The notes below the pieces were generated by a model. It was not told the origin of the DNA. It did not search any database and saw only the letters and a list, made by a program, of their open reading frames with translations. Positions 52,659-61,712 of a stretch of DNA of 64,000 nucleotides are shown one piece after another (position 1 is the first letter of the stretch; each line of letters opens with the position of its first letter). The position numbers and the translations under genes were made by a program. Source of the stretch: Clostridium hydrogenum (GTDB taxonomy: Bacteria > Bacillota > Clostridia > Clostridiales > Clostridiaceae). The stretch spans positions 930,001 to 994,000 of the forward strand of contig NZ_JAEACT010000004.1 of NCBI RefSeq assembly GCF_021432385.1. Direction: 5' to 3'.

Positions 52659-53276
52659 CTATTTCATTACAACATAAGTTTTTGCTATTCTATCGTGAAG
52701 TCCTTGATTAGCTTCTGAAGAAAGAATAGTAATTAATAGAATTATATCATATACTAGTCCTACATATGATACTATAGTAGACGGCATAGTATATATTTTT
52801 GAAAGCTGCTGAATATTATTAGGATCAATTTTAATCTTAGTCTCTGTTAAAGCTACAAGTGTTGATACGATAGTAAAAATTTGAAAAACTATATACCTAA
52901 GTAATGCTGTTATAATAGATATCCTGCTTCCATTTTCATCCGTAATCTTAATTCCTAATGCCATTTTACCAAGGGTTCCCTGAAACTTAGAACTTTCCAT
53001 AATTACAAAATAAGCTATGGCTATTATAATTTCAGCTATATCATAAACTGCTCCAGTACCTGTTGCTAATTTTACAATATACCCTATTATTAACAAGACA
53101 ATTAAATCGATAATATACGCAATTGCTCTTCTAAAGAAACCCGCATATTCTACTTCAACCTCATCACTAAGCTGACTGTTACCGATGTTTTCAATACCTT
53201 CGGTTAAATTAGCTCCACATTTCTCACATACCTTTGATCCTTCTGGATTTTCTGCTCCACAAGTTGGACAATACAT
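52659..53276 (-). CDS. RDD-family membrane protein with N-terminal zinc ribbon
   Basis: 205 residues from the ATG at 53276 (AAAGGGGG upstream). The zinc ribbon is MYCPTCGAENPEGSKVCEKC (1-20). After a linker comes an RDD domain with FFRRAIAYIIDLIVLLIIGY, GTLGKMALGIKITDENG, and membrane segments near 60-80, 85-105, 130-150 and 170-190. RDD proteins are multi-pass proteins of mostly unknown function, some linked to ion exchange. The gene stands alone between the LTA-synthase-like and kinase genes. Confidence 0.92.
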   Translation of the reverse strand: MYCPTCGAENPEGSKVCEKCGANLTEGIENIGNSQLSDEVEVEYAGFFRRAIAYIIDLIVLLIIGYIVKLATGTGAVYDIAEIIIAIAYFVIMESSKFQGTLGKMALGIKITDENGSRISIITALLRYIVFQIFTIVSTLVALTETKIKIDPNNIQQLSKIYTMPSTIVSYVGLVYDIILLITILSSEANQGLHDRIAKTYVVMK

Positions 53277-53384
53277 TAAATTACCCCCTTTAATAACCAA
53301 ATAAAATAATAATTACTTTCATTTCTAATATTATCATATAGCATTCAAGTATACAATATTTTTGTTATATACGTTATATAATTT

Positions 53385-55427
53385 TTAGCTCATTATGTCC
53401 GCAAACTCTATTTTAACTTTTTCTGAAGTATTGCTAATATCACTATCTTTTATAGTTTTTACGTCTCCATATCCTCCCATTATTTCATTTCTAATAGTTG
53501 GGAACTCCATTATAAACTTTGTACCTACATTTTCCTTACTTTCAAATTTAATCTTTCCACCGTTCATATCAACTATTGATTTTACAAGTGAAAGTCCTAT
53601 CCCACTACCTTGGGATCTTCTTATTAAGCAATTATCTACTTGAACAAATCTTTTAAATATCAATGATTGCTTATTTTTAGCAATACCTATCCCATCATCT
53701 TTTACTTCTATTATTATATTGCCTTTCTTTGTATCATGAATATTAACCCATACATGACCATCTTTCTTTCCAAATTTCACTGCATTTGAAAACAAATTAA
53801 GCATAACTCTCTCTACCATATCTGCATCACATTCGATATATTTTTCTTCTACATTTGTATCAAATACTAATTCCATACCTTTTTGGTGTAAATATGTTAC
53901 TATGGACATGGATATATTTTCCACTAAACTCACAATTTCCATTTTCGAAAAATTAGGTTTAAGAAAACCTGCATCAATTTTTGTTATGTCAATTAAATTG
54001 CTAATAATCCTTAAAAGCCTATAACAATTTTGTCTTATAACTTTCATGTAGTTTTTAATTTTAAGATTCTCTATATGTTCATTAGCCACATGCATCTGCA
54101 TTACTTGAAGTGCGCTATATATTACATTTATTGGTGTTCTCAATTCATGAGATATATTGGCAAAAAATTCGCCTCTTACCTTTTCTCTTTCTTTTGCCTT
54201 CAAAAGTTGTTTTTCACTTTCTTCTACGTATCTTTTATAAGAAATATCATGAACCAAACTCAATATCATATCTTTGCTGCCCATATTTACTTTAAAGCAA
54301 CTTACTTCAACTAATACCCGTTCTCCATTAAAGCAAACTATTTCCTCTTCAATCTTAGATATATATTTTCCGTCATACACATCCTTACTATATTCCTTAA
54401 TTTTTTGTTCATATTCACTTGCAACTAATTTTATTACACTAACTTCCTTTAAAGTTTTCATTGAAGTTGCTTTAGAAAGCTTAACCATACTATCATTTGC
54501 ATAAACTATATCATTTTCATCCCTCATAATAACTCCATAGGGCATAAAATCTAGGATATTCTTAAACGAATCCTTCATGTCTAAAATAGTATGTTCCTTA
54601 TGCTTTATAGCGTCAACTAAATCTTTTGAAAACTTATCAAAAGTTAATTTTACAACTAAATAGCATACTATAATCATTGCAAATAATCTAATAAAATAGC
54701 TAAATCTATACAATAAATTAAAATACGGAATATATTCTATAGAAAAAATATGCGCTACTAAAAATAAAATATTAGCAATTACTAAAGATTTATAGATTCC
54801 TAGTTCAATTAACTTATTTGAATTTTGATGCAAAATAGACAAGCTAATTATTAGTAATGCTAAAAATATAAATTGATTACCGCAAAAAATATCTTTAAAA
54901 TCTAATATCTCTCTGTAATGAGAAAATCTATATAAACAAACTATCGAAATTATTATTGCTAATGGAACTATTGAATATATAAAATAAGATATTTTTAAAA
55001 ACTTCCCTGTTAAAAATTTAAATGATTTTTTGCTTAAAACAATTGCAGAAACATAGGTAATATAATCCATAATATCATGTATAAAATAACACATATACAT
55101 CACATCGGTTGAGACATTTCCTATTTTAATAATTGCAAATAAAAAAATTATGTTTATCATTGAAACAGCTCCAAAGATTATCTCTAAATATATAAGAGCT
55201 GGATTTTTAGACAACTTATATGCAGCTATTACCCCTAAAAATGCTGTAAACTTAACTAATACACTAAAAATTTCAACAGTGCTTATATAATTATTGTTGT
55301 TAATAAAAAGAACCTCAAAGAAAATATATAGTAATGCCGATATTGCAAAAAAAGAAATCATTACTTTTTTCATAATATTATCATAACCTGTATCAGTATT
55401 TCCTCCATTAGCACTTTGAACAATCAT
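53385..55427 (-). CDS. Membrane PAS-domain sensor histidine kinase (MASE3-like)
   Basis: 680 residues. About eight membrane segments (25-265) form an integral sensor of the MASE3 kind without a large outer loop. A PAS domain follows (about 290-400, DFMPYGVIMRDENDIVYAND and LVHDISYKRY), then HisKA with FFANISHELRTPINVIYSAL. The ATPase has NLFSNAVKFG, VKDDGIGIAKN and GSGIGLSLVKSIVDMNGG. No response regulator is adjacent, so it is an orphan kinase; clostridial orphan kinases of this layout can act on Spo0A, which is only a possibility here. GGGGGA precedes the ATG. Confidence 0.92.
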   Translation of the reverse strand: MIVQSANGGNTDTGYDNIMKKVMISFFAISALLYIFFEVLFINNNNYISTVEIFSVLVKFTAFLGVIAAYKLSKNPALIYLEIIFGAVSMINIIFLFAIIKIGNVSTDVMYMCYFIHDIMDYITYVSAIVLSKKSFKFLTGKFLKISYFIYSIVPLAIIISIVCLYRFSHYREILDFKDIFCGNQFIFLALLIISLSILHQNSNKLIELGIYKSLVIANILFLVAHIFSIEYIPYFNLLYRFSYFIRLFAMIIVCYLVVKLTFDKFSKDLVDAIKHKEHTILDMKDSFKNILDFMPYGVIMRDENDIVYANDSMVKLSKATSMKTLKEVSVIKLVASEYEQKIKEYSKDVYDGKYISKIEEEIVCFNGERVLVEVSCFKVNMGSKDMILSLVHDISYKRYVEESEKQLLKAKEREKVRGEFFANISHELRTPINVIYSALQVMQMHVANEHIENLKIKNYMKVIRQNCYRLLRIISNLIDITKIDAGFLKPNFSKMEIVSLVENISMSIVTYLHQKGMELVFDTNVEEKYIECDADMVERVMLNLFSNAVKFGKKDGHVWVNIHDTKKGNIIIEVKDDGIGIAKNKQSLIFKRFVQVDNCLIRRSQGSGIGLSLVKSIVDMNGGKIKFESKENVGTKFIMEFPTIRNEIMGGYGDVKTIKDSDISNTSEKVKIEFADIMS

Positions 55428-55545
55428 TTAAATCCCCCACATTCAAATACATGATAAATTATTTTCTTTATCTTTTTACTTAATTTTCCTCACGATGAGG
55501 ATATTTCTACTTACTAATACATCATATATTTTTTTATAAAAAAAT

Positions 55546-55583
55546 GCAACATAAATGTGCCTATAATTGCACTTTTATGTTGC
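55546..55583 (-). terminator. Terminator of the EAL-like gene
   Basis: GCAACATAAAAGTGC pairs with GCACATTTATGTTGC on the minus strand, followed by ATTTTTTTAT. It lies between the EAL-like and kinase genes. Confidence 0.85.
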
Positions 55584-55622
55584 TTACAAATTATTATTAT
55601 ATAAATATGTAACTGAACTCAA

Positions 55623-56849
55623 TTACATATTTATATAATCTGGATTAAAATCTATACAAAGTATATATTCTTTTTTATCTAAGTTTTTAAACACCGCAGA
55701 AATGGTCACACACAAATTTCCTGTGGCAAGTGATATATATGGTTCCGTAACATACCTCTCTAGACTCATATTCTTCAAATAGTAATAGTACTTTTTTAAT
55801 GAATGGTCAGTGCCATTCTTAGCAGGTTGAAATATAAGTGCTCTCTGTTCTCTCATATTAGTGCACCTTGTTGCCGTATCACCAACCTGTATTCCATTTT
55901 TATCTAATATATATGCACATTCTAATTCATTATTTTTTTCTATAACTTCATTTATAACATCTACAAATTGTTTTTCGCTAGATTTTGAAAGTTTATTTAG
56001 TGCATTATTTATAACTTCATCATATCCCTTGTGAATAACTTCTCTTGCCTCTATTTCTTCTTTCATGTACTCTTTATACTTAATAGCTGTTTTATCTACA
56101 AAAGCTTTAAGTTCAGCTACATCTTCAGAATTATTTTTGAAGTATTCTCCTTCTAACATATCTGCTCCAAGTTCCATTATGAGCATTGTTTCTTGCTCAT
56201 TTCCTATATCTTCACATACTACAAGTGCACCAATCTTCTTTGAAAGATTTACTATTGACTTAAATATTTCTTGTTTATAGTAGTCTCCTTCTATATTCTT
56301 TGTTATAGCCTTATTAATTTTAATTATGTCAGGTTCTACATATGATATTTTATCCATATTTACAAAACCCTCACCTAAGTTCTTAAGCGCTATTACAAAC
56401 CCCTTACTTCTATATAAATATATAAATTCTTTCAAGGCATCAATATTTTCAATTTTTTCTTCCACAATTTGAAGAACAACATTTTTAGAAGAAACTCCCT
56501 TGTCAGAAGCTAAATTCATTATTATACCAGAACCAATATGCTTATCAATTATGGATATGTTTATATTTATAAATATTAGCAATTCTTTATTTTCATTGTA
56601 AATACTCTGAAATTCCTCAAAAGCTTTTTCTCTATAAAGTCTATCTAGTTCTATTGCAATTCCTTCTTTTTCGGCAATCTCAAAAAGTTCTGATGCAGGT
56701 ATATTTTTGCCACTTTCATCTGACGCTCCTATGAAAATTGCTTCAAATCCAATTACAGATTTTTGTATTACGGATACCACTGGCTGAAATTTTATATTTA
56801 AATTTTTATCAGCTATTATTTTTTTTATATCAGCTGCACTTTTTTTCAT
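55623..56849 (-). CDS. Degenerate EAL-domain protein with C-terminal PAS/YkuI_C-like domain
   Basis: 408 residues. The N-terminal 240 residues follow the EAL barrel: IKFQPVVSVIQKSVIGFEAI, ELDRLYREKAFEEF, NINISIIDKHIG, DIIKINKAI. But the signature EAL reads EAI, the DDFGTGYS motif is LKNLGEGF, and the EGVE segment is EDIGNEQE, so metal-dependent c-di-GMP cleavage is unlikely. The C-terminal part (about 300-408: YILDKNGIQVGDT, DHSLKKYYYYLKN, PYISLATGNLCVTISAVF) looks like a PAS/Cache-type YkuI_C domain. It may bind c-di-GMP as a sensor. Confidence 0.85.
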   Translation of the reverse strand: MKKSAADIKKIIADKNLNIKFQPVVSVIQKSVIGFEAIFIGASDESGKNIPASELFEIAEKEGIAIELDRLYREKAFEEFQSIYNENKELLIFININISIIDKHIGSGIIMNLASDKGVSSKNVVLQIVEEKIENIDALKEFIYLYRSKGFVIALKNLGEGFVNMDKISYVEPDIIKINKAITKNIEGDYYKQEIFKSIVNLSKKIGALVVCEDIGNEQETMLIMELGADMLEGEYFKNNSEDVAELKAFVDKTAIKYKEYMKEEIEAREVIHKGYDEVINNALNKLSKSSEKQFVDVINEVIEKNNELECAYILDKNGIQVGDTATRCTNMREQRALIFQPAKNGTDHSLKKYYYYLKNMSLERYVTEPYISLATGNLCVTISAVFKNLDKKEYILCIDFNPDYINM

Positions 56850-56939
56850 TAATAGATCACCATCCCTTAATCTTATATACTAATTATACAGTATATCTTT
56901 AAATAAAACAATTAGACGTATGCAGTGTTTATGTAATAA

Positions 56940-57260
56940 ATATTGCCAAGCAAAATGTAGTGCAAAATCAAATAACCTTTGGTAGGCGTAGAAAAATGAT
57001 GTTAGTGAATAGCGGCTCAAAATCCTAAATAAAATTAATAAAACTAAGCAGCAAATTTTTTAAAGCTTAAGAGCTTTCGATAACTCGCAAAAAAACGCTC
57101 AGACAATCTAAATCTCTAAAGCCTTAAAAAATTTTCCACTAAGTTTTATACAATTTTCTTTTAGAAATTTTTTCGCCACTATTCCCTAACATCATTTTTT
57201 TCCTACACCTACCAAAGGTTATTTGATTAATCCAACTACATCTTTGTTTCACAATATATA
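56940..57260. repeat. Repeat family C, copy 4: palindrome of about 300 bp
   Basis: The outer arms (about 56967-57021 and 57170-57226) match over about 53 bases with few differences, for example AATCAAATAACCTTTGGTAG and its mirror. The inner arms have TAAAACTAAG/CTAAGTTTTA. The centre has the family core in reverse orientation, CGATAACTCGC...GCTCAGACAATCT. It lies between the EAL-like gene start and copy 5. Confidence 0.85.
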
Positions 57261-57326
57261 ATTATTTTCTAACAAATTAATACCGTAATTTTAATGATTT
57301 CAGTAATAATTATTGTTTCTGTACTG

Positions 57327-57707
57327 CACCAAAATTCCCTAGGCACACTAATATTCTTGATTAATCTATGTCTTAGAAATGGAGCACAGAAATTAATAAT
57401 ATAGGTTCAAGAATCTTAATGGGCTTACACCCAAGCCTCTGGTATGTGTTCTTACATTAAACCACTGTAATTGCCAAGTAAGAGCGTTCTGGAACGATTT
57501 AAATAACAGCTTATAAATCTTAGAGGAATATTCTTAAAATCCTTAGAGCCTTCAATCTATTTGACCATTAGTGTGGCATTACTGTTGTTCAGCAAAGCTG
57601 AACAACAGTTAAGTTTAAGATTTACCTGACGTAAGGAAAGGTAAATCATCCTTCATTGTACTCTGTACTTTGTACTCTGATTCAATGTTCCAGAATGCTC
57701 TTACTTC
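57327..57707. repeat. Repeat family D+C, copy 5, interrupted by a repeat A copy
   Basis: A degenerate D (AAAATTCCCTAGGCAC), module G (57410-57452) and the C left arm AAGTAAGAGCGTTCTGGAAC (57480-57499), whose mirror GTTCCAGAATGCTCTTACTT is at 57687-57706. The core right half is replaced by an A-type block (about 57586-57684) with CAGCAAAGCTGAACAACAG, GATTTACC/GGTAAATC and GTACTCT heptads. The gap 57241-57326 is AT-rich with nothing seen. Confidence 0.8.
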
Positions 57708-57711
57708 CAAT

Positions 57712-57930
57712 TTATTTTAGATCTATTGCAGTAGAAGTACTATCATCTATTCTCGCAGAATCTACTTTGCTAAGTGCACCATTAGAAGTGGTAAATATAT
57801 TTTTAGAGATTACCGTATTCATTACTGAAAGTATTTGATCTTTAGTAACATCATCTTTTACATTTGGAACCTTTAGTGCTACCTTTTTACCTGTCTCTGT
57901 CAAAAAATTCATAACTAAACTCTTAGCCAT
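57712..57930 (-). CDS. DUF2922 family protein
   Basis: 72 residues, the usual size. Text KSLVMNFLTETGKKVALKVP, DQILSVMNTVISKNIF and the final SARIDDSTSTAIDLK fit DUF2922. These small cytoplasmic proteins occur in pairs with DUF1659 proteins, as here (25 bases downstream of one). Function unknown. GGAGG precedes the ATG. Confidence 0.88.
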   Translation of the reverse strand: MAKSLVMNFLTETGKKVALKVPNVKDDVTKDQILSVMNTVISKNIFTTSNGALSKVDSARIDDSTSTAIDLK

Positions 57931-57955
57931 TTAAACCCCTCCTTAAAAAATTTAT

Positions 57956-58180
57956 TTATTGATTTAAAACTTTACTATAGTCAACTTTCTCTATTGCTGT
58001 TACTGTTACAGACATTAATGATGCTAACGCATTTCCAACCACGTAAATATTATCATCTGATGCTGAAAGATCTACCTTTGAAAATTTGATTGTTTTAGAT
58101 ATGTCCTTTCCATTGCCCCCCTTTCCTGTAGTATAAACTAGCTGCATTGTTGTTTGAAATTTAGTAGCATTAGCTGCCAT
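57956..58180 (-). CDS. DUF1659 family protein
   Basis: 74 residues from the ATG at 58180 (AAAGGGG upstream); a start 6 codons earlier overlaps that site. Text FQTTMQLVYTTGKGGNGKDI, TIKFSKVDLSASDDNIYVVG and ALASLMSVTVTAIEKVDYS fits DUF1659. It is paired with the DUF2922 gene. Role unknown. Confidence 0.88.
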   Translation of the reverse strand: MAANATKFQTTMQLVYTTGKGGNGKDISKTIKFSKVDLSASDDNIYVVGNALASLMSVTVTAIEKVDYSKVLNQ

Positions 58181-58257
58181 ATTATCAACCCCTTTCACAA
58201 TGTATATATGCTTAATTATGAAAAGTGCTCAAAACTTTTAATAAATATTAAACCAAA

Positions 58258-58433
58258 GTACAATGAAGGATGATTTACCCTCCTTACGTCAGGTAAATCC
58301 TAAAACAAAAAAGAGTTCAGCTTCGCTGAACCCTTATAGGTTTGGGCAACGCCCATTAAGTTTTAAAATTTTCCATACCAACGGAAAATTAACCTTCACT
58401 GTACTTTGTACTCTCTACTCTGTACTCTGCCTC
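58258..58433. repeat. Repeat family A, copy 5
   Basis: Starts at ACAATGAAGGATGATTTACC and ends with GTACTCT-type heptads beside the response regulator stop. Modules GATTTACC/GGTAAATC and TTCAGCTTCGCTGAA are kept. The next module, GGGCAACGCCC, is a different hairpin from other copies. Confidence 0.8.
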
Positions 58434-59122
58434 TATCCCTTAAATCTGTACCCTACTCCCCAAACAGTTTCTATGTATTCAGGATTTGAGGTGTTTTTTT
58501 CTACCTTTTCCCTTATTTTCTTTATGTGAACAGTTACTGTCGCTATTTCGCCAAAGGAATCCATGCCCCATATTTTATCAAAAAGCTCCTCTTTACTAAA
58601 AACTCTATTAGGGTTTTGTGCTAAAAATACAAGAAGATCAAATTCCTTGCTTGTAAATGCAACTTCTTTTCCGTTTACTAAAACTTTTCTTGATGCTTTA
58701 TTTATATTAATACCTCTAATTTCAATTTCTTCTTCTAAATTACTTCCATCAGCTGTAAGCCTTTCATATCTATTTATATGAGCCTTAACCCTTGCTACAA
58801 GTTCGCTTGGGCTGAATGGCTTCGTCATATAATCATCTGCGCCAAGACCAAGTCCCCTTATTTTATCTATATCTTCTTTTCTTGCCGAAACCATTAAAAT
58901 AGGTAAATTTTTAACCTTGCGTATTTCCTTACAAATATCAAACCCATTTATCTCCGGCAACATTAAATCCAATATTACAAGATCATACTTTTGTCCTATG
59001 GCCGCCTCTAGTCCTTTCTTACCTGATGTTTGTATATCCACTTCAAAATCGCTTAACTCAAGATAATCCTTTTCAAGTTCAGCAATGCTTACTTCATCTT
59101 CAATAATTAATATCTTCTTCAT
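58433..59122 (-). CDS. OmpR/PhoB-family response regulator
   Basis: 229 residues from the ATG at 59122 (GGGGTGA upstream). Receiver: IIEDEVSIAELEKDYLEL, phospho-acceptor LVILDLMLPEINGFD, VSARKED, MTKPFSPSEL. Winged helix: FTSKEFDLLVFLAQNPNRVF and ending YIETVWGVGYRFKG. It reads in the same direction as the MacAB-type genes and edge-cut kinase upstream, but is about 600 bp beyond the permease with repeats between. It may be the partner of that kinase. Confidence 0.92.
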   Translation of the reverse strand: MKKILIIEDEVSIAELEKDYLELSDFEVDIQTSGKKGLEAAIGQKYDLVILDLMLPEINGFDICKEIRKVKNLPILMVSARKEDIDKIRGLGLGADDYMTKPFSPSELVARVKAHINRYERLTADGSNLEEEIEIRGININKASRKVLVNGKEVAFTSKEFDLLVFLAQNPNRVFSKEELFDKIWGMDSFGEIATVTVHIKKIREKVEKNTSNPEYIETVWGVGYRFKG

Positions 59123-59217
59123 AATATAATCACCCCACAAAACTTAATAAAGATATACAACTTGTAACATTTAAATTGCTAATACTAAGTTTATCCTGAC
59201 AAATTACAATTTTTAGA

Positions 59218-59440
59218 GCAGAGTACAAAGTACAAAGTACAGAGTACAAAGAAGGATGATTTACCTTTCGCGTTGCTTAGGTAAATCTTAAACTTAAATG
59301 TCCTCAGCTTCGCTGAGCGCCATCGATGGCGCGATTGCGCAGCAATAAAAAAATAAGTTTTCAGATTTTTCGTAGTGCTAACGGAGAAAAATCGTCCTTC
59401 ATTGTACTTTGTACTCTGTACTTTGTACTTTGGCTTCTCC
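59218..59440. repeat. Repeat family A, copy 4 (GTACTTT/GTACTCT heptad ends)
   Basis: Tandem AGAGTACAAAGTACA heptads left and TGTACTTTGTACTCTG heptads right. Modules: GATTTACC/GGTAAATC, CTCAGCTTCGCTGAG, GCCATCGATGGC, ATTGCGCAGCAAT and GATTTTTCGTAG/CGGAGAAAAATC. Confidence 0.85.
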
Positions 59441-59604
59441 TCGATAAATTGTAATTTCTATACTTCAACTGATATATCTCTACAAATATTATACACCATA
59501 AAATTATTGCAAACCATGGATGTACAGTTTCAACAAACAAAATCATTTGCATCATAATGTCAAATACTTAGCACATTTCTATAAAAATGATTTTAAACTT
59601 TTAA

Positions 59605-59722
59605 TGCAAAACAAGTGTATCACAGGATGACTTAAATAAAATTTTATAAATCTTAGATTTTTAAAGTTTTTCGTCTTAGATTTATTAATTTTATTTAATA
59701 TCCTGTGATACACTTGCTTCGC
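59605..59722. repeat. Repeat family C, copy 6 (short, core lost)
   Basis: Arms AAGTGTATCACAGGATGACT and ATCCTGTGATACACTT, then ATTTTATAAATCTTAG/CTTAGATTTATTAATTTT, close on only a short loop without the conserved core. It abuts the stop of the permease gene. TATCCTGCGATACACTTACT beside the chemotaxis gene stop (about 5758-5777) is a related arm. Confidence 0.8.
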
Positions 59723-59730
59723 TTTGTTAT

Positions 59731-60918
59731 CTATTCAAATCTTAATGCTTCCATAGGACTTAATTTTGAAGCCTTATTTGCTGGGTACATTCCAAATACA
59801 ACTCCAACAAGGATTGAAAATCCGACGGCTGCTAGAACTACGTTTGATGAAATTACTATATTCATCTTTAAAATTTTCTGCACAATATATGCCGAGCCAT
59901 AACCAAGGAGTACACCAAGTATTCCACCAGCGGCACTTATTCCTGCTGCTTCTAAAAGGAATTGGCAGAGTATTGTTCTTCTCTTTGCACCTATTGCTTT
60001 TCTGATTCCTATTTCTTTTGTTCTTTCTATTACAGAAACAAGCATTATATTCATTATACCTATACCACCTACAAGTAATGATATTGCTGCTGTTCCTGAA
60101 AGCATTGCAGTTAAACTGCTTGTAGTCTTAGTTGCTGTATCTAATATACTTGATTGATCAAAAATTCTATAGTTACTGTTATTTGATGATCCGCTTTGTG
60201 TGCTACCGAACTTAGTATTTAAGAAAAGTTGTAAATACCCCATTGCTTCATCTACAGTATCTTTACTTTTTGCTTCAACATAAAAGGTTCTTACGCTAGT
60301 AGTCTTTGTAAGTCTTTCCGCAGTGCTTAGAGGTACTATGATTCTATCATCACCTGAACCAGCTGCAGAGCTTCCTTGTGCTGCAAGAACTCCAACTATT
60401 TGAAAATCAACGCCATTTACATTTATAGTTTGACCTACAACATCAGTTGAGCTGTAAAGTTCATTTGCAACATCAATTCCAACTACAGCAACTTTATATC
60501 TATTGTCTACATCTCTTTGATTTATAAATCTACCAGAACTTACACTTAAACTTCTTATTTCTGCATAGCTTGGAGTACTTGCTTCCATACTAGTACTTGC
60601 TGTATTGTCACCAGCTTTTACATTAGCAGTAGAGGAAAGTTCAGGAGCTATTGATTTAATCCCCGGTTTCTTCTGTATTTCATTCAAGTCATTAGTTGAA
60701 AAAGATTTATTTCTGTTGCCAGTTATACTTACTGTTATCAAGTTTGTTCCTAAACTCTCTATTTGCTGAGAAACGCTTTGTGTAGTTCCTTCTCCCATTC
60801 CAACAAGTACAATAACAGAAGCTATACCAATTATTATGCCAAGCATTGTAAGAAATGATCTTACTTTATTTGACCATACTGATTGTAATGCCATCTTGAT
60901 AAGTCGTGAAAATTGCAT
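59731..60918 (-). CDS. MacB-like ABC permease
   Basis: 395 residues. N-terminal membrane segment (about 18-42, VRSFLTMLGIIIGIASVIVL), an extracytoplasmic MacB-PCD-like domain (45-270, with SVSGRFINQRDVDNRYKVAV and VNGVDFQIVGVL), and three C-terminal segments (about 275-390, with ERTKEIGIRKAIGAKRRTIL). It forms with the ATPase and HlyD-type protein next to it a tripartite-like exporter of peptides or antibiotics. A family B hairpin separates it from the ATPase gene, while AAAGGAGG provides its own ribosome site. Confidence 0.94.
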   Translation of the reverse strand: MQFSRLIKMALQSVWSNKVRSFLTMLGIIIGIASVIVLVGMGEGTTQSVSQQIESLGTNLITVSITGNRNKSFSTNDLNEIQKKPGIKSIAPELSSTANVKAGDNTASTSMEASTPSYAEIRSLSVSSGRFINQRDVDNRYKVAVVGIDVANELYSSTDVVGQTINVNGVDFQIVGVLAAQGSSAAGSGDDRIIVPLSTAERLTKTTSVRTFYVEAKSKDTVDEAMGYLQLFLNTKFGSTQSGSSNNSNYRIFDQSSILDTATKTTSSLTAMLSGTAAISLLVGGIGIMNIMLVSVIERTKEIGIRKAIGAKRRTILCQFLLEAAGISAAGGILGVLLGYGSAYIVQKILKMNIVISSNVVLAAVGFSILVGVVFGMYPANKASKLSPMEALRFE

Positions 60919-60939
60919 ATTTTAGCCTCCTTTTTTTTT

Positions 60940-60995
60940 ATTGGCTATGTTTTAAATAAGTGTTGATTTTCGCACTTATTTAAAACATAGCCTTT
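60940..60995. repeat. Repeat family B, copy 3, inside the MacAB-type operon
   Basis: GGCTATGTTTTAAATAAGTG (60943-60962) and its exact mirror (60973-60992) around TTGATTTTCG. It lies between the ATPase stop and the permease ribosome-binding site. Confidence 0.85.
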
Positions 60996-61000
60996 TTATT

Positions 61001-61690
61001 TTATACGGCTTTATTTATTTCATCAGAAGTGATTTTACCATCCATTACTGTGACCATTCTTTTTGCTTGTTTTGCGATATCTCTATCATGGGTTATTAGG
61101 ACTATGGTATTTCCTTCTTTATTTAAAGCTTTAAGCATTTCCATTACTTCTTTTCCTGTTTTACTATCTAAAGCACCTGTAGGCTCATCTGCTAATATTA
61201 TTTCAGGTTTTGTGGCAAGGGCCCTAGCAATAGCAACCCTTTGCTTTTGTCCGCCTGAAAGTTCAGCTGGCTTATGCTTTATGTGAGAAGTTAATCCAAC
61301 CTTTTCTAAGGATTCTAAGGCTCTTTTTCTTACTTCTGAACTCTTAAGTCCTTGGTATATAAGCGGCAATTCCACGTTTTCAAGCACGCTTAGTTTTGAT
61401 AGTAGATTATAGTTTTGAAATATAAAACCGATCTTCTTATTTCGTATTTCTGCAAGTTTGTTATCATTGCAATTTGTATTTATTTCATCTAGAAAATATT
61501 CTCCGGAGGATGCGTTGTCAAGGCAGCCAATGATGTTCATGAGTGTTGATTTTCCTGCTCCAGAAGGTCCTACTATTGATACAAATTCACCCTTTTTTAT
61601 ATCAAGGTTTATATCAAATAAGGCTTTATACTCATTTTTACCCATTTTATATACTTTATTTACATTTCGCATCTTAATTACTAAAGCCAT
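61001..61690 (-). CDS. MacB-type ABC ATP-binding protein
   Basis: 229 residues from the ATG at 61690 (GGAAGGTG upstream). Walker [11 protein letters not shown]-loop FQNYNLL, signature LSGGQKQR, Walker [13 protein letters not shown], switch ITHD. It is 22 bases downstream of the HlyD-type gene. It powers the MacB-like permease encoded 82 bases later. The family exports peptides, lipoproteins or drugs; the specific substrate is unknown. Confidence 0.95.
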   Translation of the reverse strand: MALVIKMRNVNKVYKMGKNEYKALFDINLDIKKGEFVSIVGPSGAGKSTLMNIIGCLDNASSGEYFLDEINTNCNDNKLAEIRNKKIGFIFQNYNLLSKLSVLENVELPLIYQGLKSSEVRKRALESLEKVGLTSHIKHKPAELSGGQKQRVAIARALATKPEIILADEPTGALDSKTGKEVMEMLKALNKEGNTIVLITHDRDIAKQAKRMVTVMDGKITSDEINKAV

Positions 61691-61712
61691 AATTTTCACC
61701 TTCCCTTAAATG

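Noticed and set aside
54030-54314. 94-codon plus-strand frame opposite the sensor kinase
   Set aside because: No ribosome site and a composition typical of an antisense shadow of HisKA/PAS coding sequence.
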